DNA of 64,000 nt, taken from contig CAVZBZ010000001.1 of NCBI GenBank assembly GCA_963773665.1, positions 62,001-126,000 of the forward strand, in the 5' to 3' direction. The stretch's first letter is position 1; each line of letters starts with the position of its first letter. The DNA is from DATJLY01 sp963773665 (GTDB lineage Bacteria > Pseudomonadota > Alphaproteobacteria > ATCC43930 > CGMCC-115725). Below are positions 47,325-55,658 of the stretch, in pieces. A model generated the notes under the pieces. The model did not search any database. It saw only the letters and a list, made by a program, of their open reading frames with translations, and was not told the DNA's origin. The position numbers were made by a program, and so were the translations under genes.

Positions 47325-49253
47325 TCAGCTCTCGGCGACGGCCTGGAGCGCCGCGGCGGCGCATCCCTCATATTCCGGAACGAGCGCCGCAAGCAGCACA
47401 AGCACACGCCCCTCGTGGCGGTCGCGCGCCTGATCGATGATCTCGTCCAAGAGCCGTTGCAGCACTGCGTAGTCGATCGTCCGGGGCGCGGCGAGAAGGA
47501 TTCCCTGCGCCTTGGTCGGGAGCAGCGGCTCGCCCGGGTGAAACAGCTCCTCCTTGAGCTTTTCTCCCGGGCGCAATCCTATGAATTCGATCGCGATATC
47601 GCGTCCTGGCTTCAGGCCTGCGAGGCGGATCATCTGTTCGGCAAGATCGACGATCTTGATCGGCTGGCCCATGTCGAGGACGAAGATCCGGCCGCGTTCC
47701 ACATCCGCGACGCCAAAGGCCGAGGCCTGAAGCACGAGTTCCACCGCCTCGCGCACCGTCATGAAGAACCGTGCGATGTCCGGATGAGTGACCGTGAGCG
47801 GGCCGCCCTTTTCGAGCTGGCGCTGAAACAGCGGGACGACGGACCCGGTCGAGCCGAGCACATTGCCGAAGCGCACCGTGAGGAAATGCGTGCCGGGCGC
47901 GCGTTTCGCCTCGCCGACATCGAGCGCCTGGCAGATGCTCTCGGCGACCCGTTTCGAGGCGCCCATGACGCTCGTCGGATTGACCGCCTTGTCGGACGAG
48001 ATCATCACCATGGCGCGCACGCCCGACGCACGGCAGGCCTCGGCGACATTGCGGGTGCCGAGCACGTTGGTGAGAATCCCCTCGCACGGATTGGCCTCGA
48101 CGATCGGCACGTGCTTCAAGGCGGCGGCGTGGAAGACGAGCTCGGGCCGCTCTGCCGCCATGACGTCATCGACGCGGCGCCGGTCGCGCACGTCGCCGAC
48201 GAGCGGAACGCGCGCGACCTCGGGGAAGCGCTCGCCGATCTCGCGGTCGATGCCGTAGAGCGCGAATTCCCCATTGTCGAGAAGTGCAAGGCGCGCCGGC
48301 CCGAACGCCGCGATCTGACGCGCGAGCTCCGATCCGATCGTGCCGCCGGCGCCGGTGACGAGCACGCGGCGGCCGGCGATGAGCGCCTTCATGCTGACGC
48401 GATCGAGTACGGCCTGGGGCCGCCCCAAGAGGTCCTCGATCGCGACCGGCTCGATGGGGCGCGGATCGTCCTCGCGCGTCGTCTGGAAATCGGTGAGCCG
48501 GGGCAAGCGCGCCAGCGAAATTCCGAGCTCGTCCGCGACATCGAGCAAGCCTCGCACCACCGCGCCGTCGAGCGAGCGGGCGCTGATGATGAGGCGCTGC
48601 GGCCGTTCGCCGCGCCGCGAAAGGAGATCCACGACCGAGCGCACGTTGCCGATCGTGCCGAGCACGGGCACGCCGCCGATGTCGCGCCCGACGCGCACCT
48701 CGCTGTCGGAGACGAGGCCGACGACGCGATACGCGCGTGCCGCATCGCGCCGGGTTGCACGGATGAAAAGATCGGCGTCGTCGCGCGCGCCGATCACCAG
48801 GACGGGGATCGCGGTATGGCTCGTGCGCTCGAGCAGATGGTCGAGATTGCGGTCCTTGAAGACACGGTACGCGAACCGGGGACCGCCGAGCATAGCGATC
48901 AGCAGGAGCCAGTTGATGCCGACGAGCGAACGTGGAAGCTCGTCGAGCCTCGTTGCCAGAAACATCAGGGGGAAGAAGACGAGAATGACGAGAGTGGCCG
49001 CGCGCAGCACCGAGATGAGATCCGGCAGCGAGGCAAACCGCCAAATGCCGCGATAGAGCCCCGTCAACAGAAATACGGCGCCCGCCGTCGCCGCAAACGC
49101 GGCGTCGTAGCTCATGATGAGGCCCGGCTTGTAGGTCCAGATCGCATCGCCGACGCGGAGATAGAACGAGATGAGAAAGGAAAGCGCGGCCATGACCACG
49201 TCATGACCGAACGCCGCCCAGGCCCGGCTTCCCATTCGCGCGCGCATATTCAT
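47325..49253 (-). CDS. polysaccharide biosynthesis protein, WbpM/CapD-type NDP-sugar 4,6-dehydratase
   Basis: The 642-residue inner-membrane enzyme has four N-terminal helices (about residues 12-115), a CoA-binding-like Rossmann domain (IPVLVIGARDDADLFIRATR) and a C-terminal SDR domain (VLVTGAGGTIGSELARQIAA near residue 276). The active-site SSDKAVNPTSVMGASKRVAE has Met in place of the usual Tyr, characteristic of UDP-GlcNAc C6-dehydratases of the WbpM/FlaA1 group. Start is ATG 49253 (or 49247). It converges on rfbB 3 bp away. It likely makes the 4-keto-6-deoxy-HexNAc precursor reduced by the epimerase-like protein at 51287. Confidence 0.92.
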   Translation of the reverse strand: MNMRARMGSRAWAAFGHDVVMAALSFLISFYLRVGDAIWTYKPGLIMSYDAAFAATAGAVFLLTGLYRGIWRFASLPDLISVLRAATLVILVFFPLMFLATRLDELPRSLVGINWLLLIAMLGGPRFAYRVFKDRNLDHLLERTSHTAIPVLVIGARDDADLFIRATRRDAARAYRVVGLVSDSEVRVGRDIGGVPVLGTIGNVRSVVDLLSRRGERPQRLIISARSLDGAVVRGLLDVADELGISLARLPRLTDFQTTREDDPRPIEPVAIEDLLGRPQAVLDRVSMKALIAGRRVLVTGAGGTIGSELARQIAAFGPARLALLDNGEFALYGIDREIGERFPEVARVPLVGDVRDRRRVDDVMAAERPELVFHAAALKHVPIVEANPCEGILTNVLGTRNVAEACRASGVRAMVMISSDKAVNPTSVMGASKRVAESICQALDVGEAKRAPGTHFLTVRFGNVLGSTGSVVPLFQRQLEKGGPLTVTHPDIARFFMTVREAVELVLQASAFGVADVERGRIFVLDMGQPIKIVDLAEQMIRLAGLKPGRDIAIEFIGLRPGEKLKEELFHPGEPLLPTKAQGILLAAPRTIDYAVLQRLLDEIIDQARDRHEGRVLVLLAALVPEYEGCAAAALQAVAES

Positions 49254-49369
49254 CACGGCCGGCACGTTAGAAAACCGGCTTCCGTGCGGCAAGCGAAATG
49301 CGCCCGGGGAGACTTCGCCACACGATTCCAAGTATGGTTCGGCCGGGCCTCCTCAAGCGCGGCGCGAAC

Positions 49370-50170
49370 ATGCTTTACGACTTCAGCAAGCTTTTCGAGA
49401 TCGTAACGGCGCCCGGCAATCTGCTGGTGATCCTGCTCGCCGCCGGCGCGCTGCTCCTGGCCGTTGGCCGCCGCCGCAGCGGCGGCTGGCTCGTCGGCTT
49501 CGTCACCGTCGTGATGCTTGTCAACACAATCCTTCCGGTCGGGCAGTGGGCCATGAAACCGCTCGAGGACCGTTTTCCGCCATCGAACCTGCCGCCGCGG
49601 ATCGATGGCATCGTGCTTCTCGGCGGCGCCGTGCGAATTGCCGTGTCGATCGCCCATGGCCAGCCGGCGCTCAACGAAATGGCGCCGCGAATCACGGAAA
49701 CGCTGGCGCTCTCGCGACGCTATCCCGACGTGCCGGTCATCATCTCGGGCGGCGATCCGGCAATCGTCAACCGCGGAACAAGCGAAGCGACGATCACCCG
49801 TGCGTTGCTGGTTTCGCTCGGGCTCGATCCGGGCCGCATCCAGACCGACGACCGCTCGCGCAACACGTACGAGAATGCGGTCGATTCGAAGGAGCTTGCC
49901 AAGCCGCAACCGGGGCAGGCTTGGGTCCTGGTCACATCGGCCAATCACATGCCGCGCGCGATGGGCTGCTTCCGGCGGGTCGGGTGGAACATGATTCCCG
50001 ATCCGGTCGATTATGAGACGAGCGGATCGACGCTCTCGCTCAATTTCGATAGCGACCTGCGCATTCTCGGCACGGCCGAGCACGAGTGGCTGGGGCTCGT
50101 CGTCTACCGGCTGCTGGGCCGGATCGACTCGTTCTTTCCTGCGCCCAGCTCCTCGGTGAGCGCGCGATAA
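49370..50170 (+). CDS. YdcF family membrane protein (DUF218)
   Basis: ATG 49370 gives 266 residues: two N-terminal transmembrane helices (about 18-35 and 43-60) and a DUF218 domain (DGIVLLGGAVRIAVSIAHGQ, PVIISGGDPAIVNRGTSEAT, DRSRNTYENAV, WVLVTSANHMPRAMGCFRRV). The SanA/YdcF/ElyC family is linked to envelope and lipid-carrier metabolism. It is expressed opposite to its polysaccharide neighbours, and its last 67 bp overlap the 3' end of the convergent glycosyltransferase gene. Confidence 0.88.
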   Translation: MLYDFSKLFEIVTAPGNLLVILLAAGALLLAVGRRRSGGWLVGFVTVVMLVNTILPVGQWAMKPLEDRFPPSNLPPRIDGIVLLGGAVRIAVSIAHGQPALNEMAPRITETLALSRRYPDVPVIISGGDPAIVNRGTSEATITRALLVSLGLDPGRIQTDDRSRNTYENAVDSKELAKPQPGQAWVLVTSANHMPRAMGCFRRVGWNMIPDPVDYETSGSTLSLNFDSDLRILGTAEHEWLGLVVYRLLGRIDSFFPAPSSSVSAR

Positions 50171-51279
50171 AGCGACAGGGTGGCTGCGCCGACCGCCTCG
50201 TCCGAGAAACCTTCCTCGACGATGCGGCGGCTCGCGGCGCCGAAGCGATGGCGCAGCGCTTGATCGCGCGCGAGCGTTTCGAGCGCATCGGCAAGCGCCG
50301 CCGCATTGCCCGGCGGAACAAGGAGCGCGTTGACGCCGTGGCGCGCGATCGCGCGCGTGCCTGGCACGTTGGTCGCGACGATCGGGCGGCCCATCGCCGC
50401 GGCTTCCAGAAGGCTCTTCGGCAACCCTTCGCCACCCAGCGACGCAAGCACCGCGACGTGCGCGCCTTCCCAGACCGGGGCGATGTCGTCGACATGGCCC
50501 AGCATCGCGATGCCCGGAAGCGTGCGCCAGCGCGCCAGCGTCGCATCGTCGATGGCGCTCGGGTTTTCGGGATCGGGCGCGCCAGCAAGCACGAGCCCAA
50601 CGTCGAGACCCCGCGCCCGCAGCATCTGGTGCGCCGCGACGAGAGTCTCGACGCCCTTGATGGCGATCATGCGCCCGGCATAGGCGAAGACGATGGCTCC
50701 CACTGGCTCCGGCACCGGGCGGTAGCGCGCGAGATCGATGCCCGACCCCTCTATCACGGCAATACGCCAGGCGGCGCCGGGCCGGAGCGCGGCAAGATCG
50801 CGCCGGTCCTCTTCGTTCTGCACAATGACGCGGCATCCCCGGCGCAGCAGCACGAAAGGCCACAGCATCCGCGTCGCCTGCGCGACAAGGCGCGCGCGAA
50901 GCGAGCCCGCGCTTGCGAGATATCCCCCGCCGGCGATCATGCTGACGACGCCTGGAACGCGCGCGAGAAGGGCCGCGATGCCGCCGAGAAGCGCCGGCTT
51001 CAAGGCCACGTGATGAACGATGAGCGGCCGCTCGCGCCGATAGAGGCGATAGATTTCGGCGATCGCGGCCAGGCTCGCGGCCGGGCCGATGCTGCGCCGG
51101 CGCCAGGACAGGGGATGAAGTGCGAAGCCCGCAGCGCGGATACGCCCGCCATGCGCCGTAACGCGCGTCGCGACGGCGACATCGAATCCCGCCTGTCGCG
51201 CCGCGCGCGCCATCGGCAGGCGATGCGACCAGAAATACCAGTCCTCGGTGACGAGGAAGATGAGCTTGGCGTGCGCCAT
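50104..51279 (-). CDS. glycosyltransferase family 4
   Basis: The 391-residue GT-B enzyme has an N-terminal Rossmann domain (LIFLVTEDWYFWSHRLPMAR) and a C-terminal donor-binding domain (VFAYAGRMIAIKGVETLVAA, LGHVDDIAPVWEGAHVAVLA, then GEGLPKSLLEAAAMGRPIVA and TNVPGTRAI). It resembles lipopolysaccharide or capsule mannosyl/N-acetylhexosaminyl transferases such as WbpJ/PglA relatives. It lies 7 bp after the epimerase gene and converges with ydcF, overlapping it by 67 bp. Confidence 0.9.
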   Translation of the reverse strand: MAHAKLIFLVTEDWYFWSHRLPMARAARQAGFDVAVATRVTAHGGRIRAAGFALHPLSWRRRSIGPAASLAAIAEIYRLYRRERPLIVHHVALKPALLGGIAALLARVPGVVSMIAGGGYLASAGSLRARLVAQATRMLWPFVLLRRGCRVIVQNEEDRRDLAALRPGAAWRIAVIEGSGIDLARYRPVPEPVGAIVFAYAGRMIAIKGVETLVAAHQMLRARGLDVGLVLAGAPDPENPSAIDDATLARWRTLPGIAMLGHVDDIAPVWEGAHVAVLASLGGEGLPKSLLEAAAMGRPIVATNVPGTRAIARHGVNALLVPPGNAAALADALETLARDQALRHRFGAASRRIVEEGFSDEAVGAATLSLYRALTEELGAGKNESIRPSSR

Positions 51280-51286
51280 CGCGGGC

Positions 51287-52213
51287 TCAGCCGGCTTCGC
51301 TCACATAGGCGCGCCAGGTCGCGGCGATGCCGTCCTCGAGCGCGACGCGCGGGCGCCAGTCGAGCGTGCGGCGCGTCGGCTCGTCGTCCACCGTAAGCGT
51401 TTCGAGAAGCCGGTCCGCGGCCTCGCCTCGGCCCACGAGCCGCGCCGCGCCGCGCAGTACGGCAGGAGGACAGGGAAAGAGTCGCGCGGAGCGTCCCATC
51501 GCCCGCGCGATGATGCGCACGAGGTCGGCGGTCGAAACATCGCGGTCGTCGCGCAGCAGGAATGCGCGGCCTGACGCGCGGGGATCTTCGAGCGCCGTCT
51601 CGATCAGGTCGAGGAGATTTTCGAGGAAGACGAGGCTGCGGCGATTGTCGATGCTTGCCAGCGGCAGCGGCACGCCGCTTGCGGCAAGGCGCAGGAGCGC
51701 GCGAAAGTTCGCCTTGACGCCGGGGCCATAGACGAGCGGCGGCCGCAGCACGACAAGCGCCTCTCCCGCCTCGCGCATCGCCAGTTCGATCGCCGCCTTG
51801 GCGCGGCCGTAGGGATCCGCGGGCCGCAACGGATCGCTCGCACGAAAGCGGCCGGCGGCGCCATGCGCCTTGACCGAACTGATCAGCACGATGCGCCGGA
51901 CACCCGCGCCGCGCGCGGCTGCGGCAAGCGCGCCAGCAGTTGCCGCCTCGGCCTCGATCCAGGCCTCGCCGCGCTCGGGCGGCGCGTGCGCGCGGCTTGC
52001 GAGATGCACCACTGAATCGACGTTGCCGAGAAGCCCCGCCCAATCGGTCGCGGCGGTGAGCTCGCCCACCGTCCGCGGCTCGATGCCCGCGGCAAAAGCA
52101 GTCTCCCTGCGCGATGCCGCGACGACGCGGCGGCCGCGCGCCGCAAGCCGCGCGACGAGCCGCCGGCCGATGAACCCGGCGGCGCCCAGCACCAGCACGC
52201 CGCCGCTATTCAT
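51287..52213 (-). CDS. NAD-dependent NDP-sugar epimerase/reductase
   Basis: The 308-residue extended SDR has VLVLGAAGFIGRRLVARLAA, VVHLASRAH, ISSVKAHG and DPYGRAKAAIELAM (YxxxK). It resembles WbpV/WbpK-type reductases or epimerases of the FucNAc/QuiNAc pathway. That fits the WbpM-type dehydratase and the WecA-like transferase next to it: the set could make and load an N-acetyl-fucosamine or quinovosamine unit onto undecaprenyl phosphate. The exact sugar is inferred. It overlaps the next gene by 8 bp. Confidence 0.88.
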   Translation of the reverse strand: MNSGGVLVLGAAGFIGRRLVARLAARGRRVVAASRRETAFAAGIEPRTVGELTAATDWAGLLGNVDSVVHLASRAHAPPERGEAWIEAEAATAGALAAAARGAGVRRIVLISSVKAHGAAGRFRASDPLRPADPYGRAKAAIELAMREAGEALVVLRPPLVYGPGVKANFRALLRLAASGVPLPLASIDNRRSLVFLENLLDLIETALEDPRASGRAFLLRDDRDVSTADLVRIIARAMGRSARLFPCPPAVLRGAARLVGRGEAADRLLETLTVDDEPTRRTLDWRPRVALEDGIAATWRAYVSEAG

Positions 52214-53195
52214 GCCGTGCCCGCCGGTCGAGCAGGCAAAGCAGGAGCGCGACCGCGGCCACGGCGAGTATCAGCGCCGGCAGGGGATGCGCGATCGCCA
52301 CAAGCGCCAGCGCAACGAGCGCCGCGTCGGCAAGGAGAACCATCCGCGCCACCGCGGCATGATCGCGGTCACGGCCGAGGGCGCGCTGATAGAAATGCTC
52401 GCGATGGGCCTGCCAGAACGGCGCGCGCCGGACCACGCGGCGGGCAAGCGTAAGGGTCGCATCGGCAAGATAATAGAGCGGCAGGATGAGCGCAGGCGCC
52501 CAGAGCCCACGCGCCGCCGCAAGCAGCAGCAGCCAGCCCAACAGAAAGCCGAGCGGCACGCTGCCGACATCGCCCAAAAAAATCTGCGCGGGGTGCCAGT
52601 TCCAGCGCAGAAATCCCAGCGCCGCCGCGGCAGCGGCAAGCGCCAGCGCGCCGGCGCCGTCGTCCGATCCTGCCAGCCCGAGCACGAGCGCAAGACCGAT
52701 GCCGAGCGTCACGGTCTCGACGCCGGCGATGCCGTCGATCCCGTCCATGAAATTGTAGAGCTCGACGAACCACAGCCACAGCGCGCCCGCCGCCAGATGG
52801 TCGAGCGCGGGCGGCAGCGCGCCTTGAAAGACGGGCGCCGCCGGCAGGACCGAAAGACCGGCTGCCACGGCGAGCGCGTGCGCACCGAGCCGGATCGGGA
52901 CCGGCAAACCGCGCCGGTCGTCGCGCCAGGAGAGGAGCGCGAGCGCCGCGGCTGCGGCGATGACGATAAGGATGCCGCGCGGCGCCTGCTGCCACGCGAG
53001 CATGAGCCAGCCGGCGGCGAGCGCCGGCATGACCGCCAAGCCGCCGCCGCGCGGCACTGGAACGCGATGCGAAGAGCGCGCGACCGGCCGATCGAGGATG
53101 GCATGCGCGGACAGCCAACCGCGCAGCGCGCCGGTCAGCAGATAGCTTGCCGCGAACACTGAGGCCGCGACAATAACCGGCCATCCCCAAGCCAT
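52206..53195 (-). CDS. undecaprenyl-phosphate N-acetylhexosamine-1-phosphate transferase (WecA/WbpL-like)
   Basis: The 329-residue polytopic (about 10-11 helices) enzyme of the MraY/WecA family has the motifs PVPRGGGLAVMPAL, ALLSWRDDRRGLPVPIRLGA, the catalytic NFMDGIDGIAGVETV, the FLGDVGSVPLGFLLGW loop and the His-rich AHREHFYQRALGRDRDH cytoplasmic loop. It loads the first sugar of an O-antigen or capsule unit onto undecaprenyl phosphate and is the first gene of the leftward wecA-like/epimerase/GT4 unit. Confidence 0.92.
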   Translation of the reverse strand: MAWGWPVIVAASVFAASYLLTGALRGWLSAHAILDRPVARSSHRVPVPRGGGLAVMPALAAGWLMLAWQQAPRGILIVIAAAAALALLSWRDDRRGLPVPIRLGAHALAVAAGLSVLPAAPVFQGALPPALDHLAAGALWLWFVELYNFMDGIDGIAGVETVTLGIGLALVLGLAGSDDGAGALALAAAAAALGFLRWNWHPAQIFLGDVGSVPLGFLLGWLLLLAAARGLWAPALILPLYYLADATLTLARRVVRRAPFWQAHREHFYQRALGRDRDHAAVARMVLLADAALVALALVAIAHPLPALILAVAAVALLLCLLDRRARHE

Positions 53196-53259
53196 CGAAC
53201 GGTGATAGGCGAGCGCATCCCGCCATGCAACGCCGGCGCGGACGCGGCGGACGAACGGC

Positions 53260-53772
53260 TCAGTCCGCCGCCGCGACCGCCCAGATGGCCACGCCGGCGG
53301 CGATCTCGGTGCGGCACAGCATCACCGTCGCCGCATGCGAATCATCCAATTTCGTGATGTTTTGCCGGACGTCGCGGCAGACCTGTCCGCGGAGCGAACG
53401 ATAGACATCGTCGACGGCGACGGCGTTGCCGTTCGCGGTGGGCGAGCGCGCGCCGTCGTGCGAGCGCCACTCGACCGCAACGCCGGTGGCGCCGATCGCA
53501 GCGCGCTCGCTGGCCAGGGCGAGGTCCTTGCGCTCGGCGAAGGTGAGCCAGTCCTTGAGGCCCGCGGCGACCACGCGGTCGACCGAATTGTCGGGCAGTT
53601 CGGCCAATCCGGCACCGGCGAGGAGCGCGCCCGTGGGCTCGCCCGACGCGACCGCCACCGCAGGCGGCGGGCGGTCGATGATGCGCCCGAGGAAGCCCGG
53701 ATGGTTGTATTCCTCGACCGTGGCTTTGAGGTCGTCGGCCGTGGCACAGGCGGCAAGCGCCAACGCCGTCAT
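53260..53772 (-). CDS. putative lipoprotein of unknown function
   Basis: The only clear ATG (53772) gives 170 residues beginning MTALALAACATADDLKATVE. The LAAC lipobox is present, but the hydrophobic stretch before it is short from this start. In-frame upstream codons (RAAARAALA) would complete a normal signal, but no standard start codon was found there, so the start is uncertain. The mature part has a Cys pair (QVCRDVRQ, VMLCRTE) in a C-terminal domain faintly like the rickettsial 17-kDa antigen tail. It lies head to head with the gene at 53815. Confidence 0.6.
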   Translation of the reverse strand: MTALALAACATADDLKATVEEYNHPGFLGRIIDRPPPAVAVASGEPTGALLAGAGLAELPDNSVDRVVAAGLKDWLTFAERKDLALASERAAIGATGVAVEWRSHDGARSPTANGNAVAVDDVYRSLRGQVCRDVRQNITKLDDSHAATVMLCRTEIAAGVAIWAVAAAD

Positions 53773-53814
53773 CGCGAGCGCCGCGCGGGCCGCGGCTCGG
53801 CTATAATGGCGCCC

Positions 53815-54291
53815 ATGCGATGGTTCATTCTCGCGGCGGGATTGGCGGCACTCGCGGCAGATCCGGCGAGCGCCCAATTCTACGATCTCGACGGCGCCTA
53901 TCGCTGCGTGACCGCGCCAGACGATGCGTGCGCCAAGACCGAGGCCGATGCGCCCGCCTCGCCGCATCCGGCGGCACAGGAAAAGGAAGCGCCGCCGCCA
54001 TCCTTCGCCGAAGCCATCGAGCGCGTGAAGAAGCGCGCTCCGAGCGATGCCGACATGCGCCTCCTCGCGGCCCGCGTCGAGGCCAAGGACGCGCGCGCCG
54101 TCGAAGTCATGGCGTGGTGCAAGCTCAACGGCATCGGCACCAAGCCGGATGCGCTCGACGCCTATTGGCTCTATCGCGAAGCGGCGCAGCTGGGCGTCGC
54201 CAATGCGAAAAGGAACGAGACCGCGATCTTCGAGCGGCGCCTGAGCTCGGCGGAACGCCAGGAGGTGCTGATGAAGGAAAGCGCGCGGTGA
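53815..54291 (+). CDS. exported protein with a single Sel1-like repeat
   Basis: ATG 53815 gives 158 residues beginning with a signal peptide (RWFILAAGLAALAADPASAQ). The mature N-terminal part has a Cys pair (YRCVTAPDDACAK). The C-terminal region holds one Sel1-like helical pair (VMAWCKLNGIGTKPDALDAY then WLYREAAQLGVANAKRN). ATG 53806 is an alternative start that overlaps a TATAAT sequence (53802-53807). Function unknown; Sel1 proteins usually mediate protein contacts. Confidence 0.65.
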   Translation: MRWFILAAGLAALAADPASAQFYDLDGAYRCVTAPDDACAKTEADAPASPHPAAQEKEAPPPSFAEAIERVKKRAPSDADMRLLAARVEAKDARAVEVMAWCKLNGIGTKPDALDAYWLYREAAQLGVANAKRNETAIFERRLSSAERQEVLMKESAR

Positions 54292-54351
54292 CCGAGACAT
54301 GGTTCGAAAGCATGCCGCGGCACTCGTAAAGGTCTCGTTAACCGGTCCGCG

Positions 54352-54936
54352 ATGACGGACGGCTTCGGGGCATATTACGACGCGACAGCCGGGCGGCCGC
54401 CCCGGCGCACCCTCGTTGCGGCGCTCGAGCGGTTCGGGGATTTCGCGGGCTTCGCCGTCGATCTCGGCTGCGGCGACGGGCGCGACACGATCGAGCTGTT
54501 GCGCCGCAACTGGTCCGTGCTCGCGATCGATGCCGAAGCCGAAGCGATCGCCCGGCTCGAAAAGCGCGCCGACCTTCCCCAGCGCCGAAAACTCGAGACG
54601 CGGATCGCGCGATTCGAGGCGGCGGAATGGCACGACGCCGATCTCGTCAATGCGAGTTTTTCGCTGCCGCTCTTGGCACCCGAGGATTTTGCGGCGTGCT
54701 GGCAGCGCATCGTCCGCTCGCTCAAGCCAGGCGGCAGATTCGCCGGGCAGCTTTACGGCGAGCGCGACGCTTGGGCGGGCCGGCCCGGCATCGCGTGCCT
54801 CAGCCGCGCCGAGGCCGAGCGGCTCCTATCGGGTCTCGCGGTCGAATTGTTCGACGAGGAGGAATCCGATGCCGTGACGCCGCGCGGCAGGAAGAAGCAC
54901 TGGCATATTTTTCATATCGTGGCGCGGCGGCGCTAA
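54352..54936 (+). CDS. class I SAM-dependent methyltransferase
   Basis: The 194-residue Rossmann methyltransferase has motif I (AVDLGCGDGRDTIELL, near residues 35-50), an acidic strand-2 end (LAIDAEAEAI) and a motif after strand 4 (DLVNASFSLPLLAPEDF), with LKPGGRFAGQLYGERDAW near residue 123. It resembles TehB-like or uncharacterised small-molecule methyltransferases. It stands alone between small envelope-protein genes, so its substrate cannot be inferred. Confidence 0.87.
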   Translation: MTDGFGAYYDATAGRPPRRTLVAALERFGDFAGFAVDLGCGDGRDTIELLRRNWSVLAIDAEAEAIARLEKRADLPQRRKLETRIARFEAAEWHDADLVNASFSLPLLAPEDFAACWQRIVRSLKPGGRFAGQLYGERDAWAGRPGIACLSRAEAERLLSGLAVELFDEEESDAVTPRGRKKHWHIFHIVARRR

Positions 54937-54943
54937 GGCGCGC

Positions 54944-55129
54944 TCAGCGCCAGCCGCGGTGTCCGCCCCAATAGCCGAAGCCGAGATTGACGGAGCCGGT
55001 GACGGGCGGCGCGTAATAGTAGCCCGGCGCGTAGCCGTAGGCCGGCGGCGGCGCCGGTGCGATGTAGCAGGCGCTGAGCGCGAGAAGCGCGCCCATGAGA
55101 ACGAGCGACTTCAGAATACGCTTCGACAT
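54944..55129 (-). CDS. small Tyr/Pro/Gly-rich lipoprotein
   Basis: ATG 55129 gives 61 residues: SKRILKSLVLMGALLALSAC is a lipoprotein signal with LSAC lipobox. The short mature part is rich in Tyr, Pro and Gly (APPPAYGYAPGYYYAPPV), ending in GYWGGHRGWR. Such YXXPGYYY-type small lipoproteins are common in alphaproteobacteria, with no defined function. It is 17 bp after the Pro-rich exported protein and probably co-transcribed. Confidence 0.72.
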   Translation of the reverse strand: MSKRILKSLVLMGALLALSACYIAPAPPPAYGYAPGYYYAPPVTGSVNLGFGYWGGHRGWR

Positions 55130-55146
55130 GACGGCAATCCCACTCG

Positions 55147-55518
55147 TCAATTGATAATGCGCCACGAACCGTCGGGCTGGAGGCAGGCGGTTCCGTAGGC
55201 CTGCTGTGGCGTGCCGTCGATGACGTTGGTCGAGCTGTATTCGCGGCATTGTCCGCTCGGCACGGGAGCGGCGGCCGGTGCCGGCGCGTAATAAGCCGGC
55301 GGCGGCGGCGGCGGAACGTAGTAAACCGGCGGCGGCGGAGGCGGAACGTAGTACACGGGCGGCGGCGGGTAATAGACCGGCGCCGGCGCGAACAGCGGCA
55401 CGCCGATGCCGACGCCGACAACCACGCGCGCCGAAGCCGGAGATGGTGCGACCGCCGCGCCTGCTGCCGCAACGATCGCGGCCGCGGCGAACGTCCGAAC
55501 GACATGACCCGAGAGCAT
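55147..55518 (-). CDS. exported Pro/Tyr-repeat protein with RT0821/Lpp0805-like C-terminal domain
   Basis: ATG 55518, with a perfect GGAGGA ribosome-binding site, gives 123 residues; ATG 55530 would place the start inside that site. A signal peptide (VVRTFAAAAIVAAAGAAVAP) is followed by repeats of the type PPPPVYYVPPPPP (about residues 48-80), resembling a rigid cell-wall spacer. The C-terminal domain (PSGQCREYSSTNVIDGTPQQ then AYGTACLQPDGSW) matches small surface-antigen-like proteins. It is probably a periplasmic or outer-membrane protein; the function is unknown. Confidence 0.75.
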   Translation of the reverse strand: MLSGHVVRTFAAAAIVAAAGAAVAPSPASARVVVGVGIGVPLFAPAPVYYPPPPVYYVPPPPPPVYYVPPPPPPAYYAPAPAAAPVPSGQCREYSSTNVIDGTPQQAYGTACLQPDGSWRIIN

Positions 55519-55658
55519 CTCTTCCTCCATAGGGATAACGGCAATAATCACTCCGTCATTCCTCGTGCCCGTTTCTAGGAGCAGCCGGCATGCAACATCC
55601 CCGCGACAATCGTTGAACGCGAATTGCGGCGCGCATAGGATCGCCCGAGGAGAGCGCG

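Noticed and set aside
53779..53807. TATAAT as a -10 box for the Sel1-like gene
   Set aside because: No matching -35 sequence 16-18 nt upstream, and it would place transcription within the start codon region.
55147..55530. Start at ATG 55530 for the Pro/Tyr-repeat protein
   Set aside because: The ATGGAGGAAGAG at that point contains the ribosome-binding site for ATG 55518.
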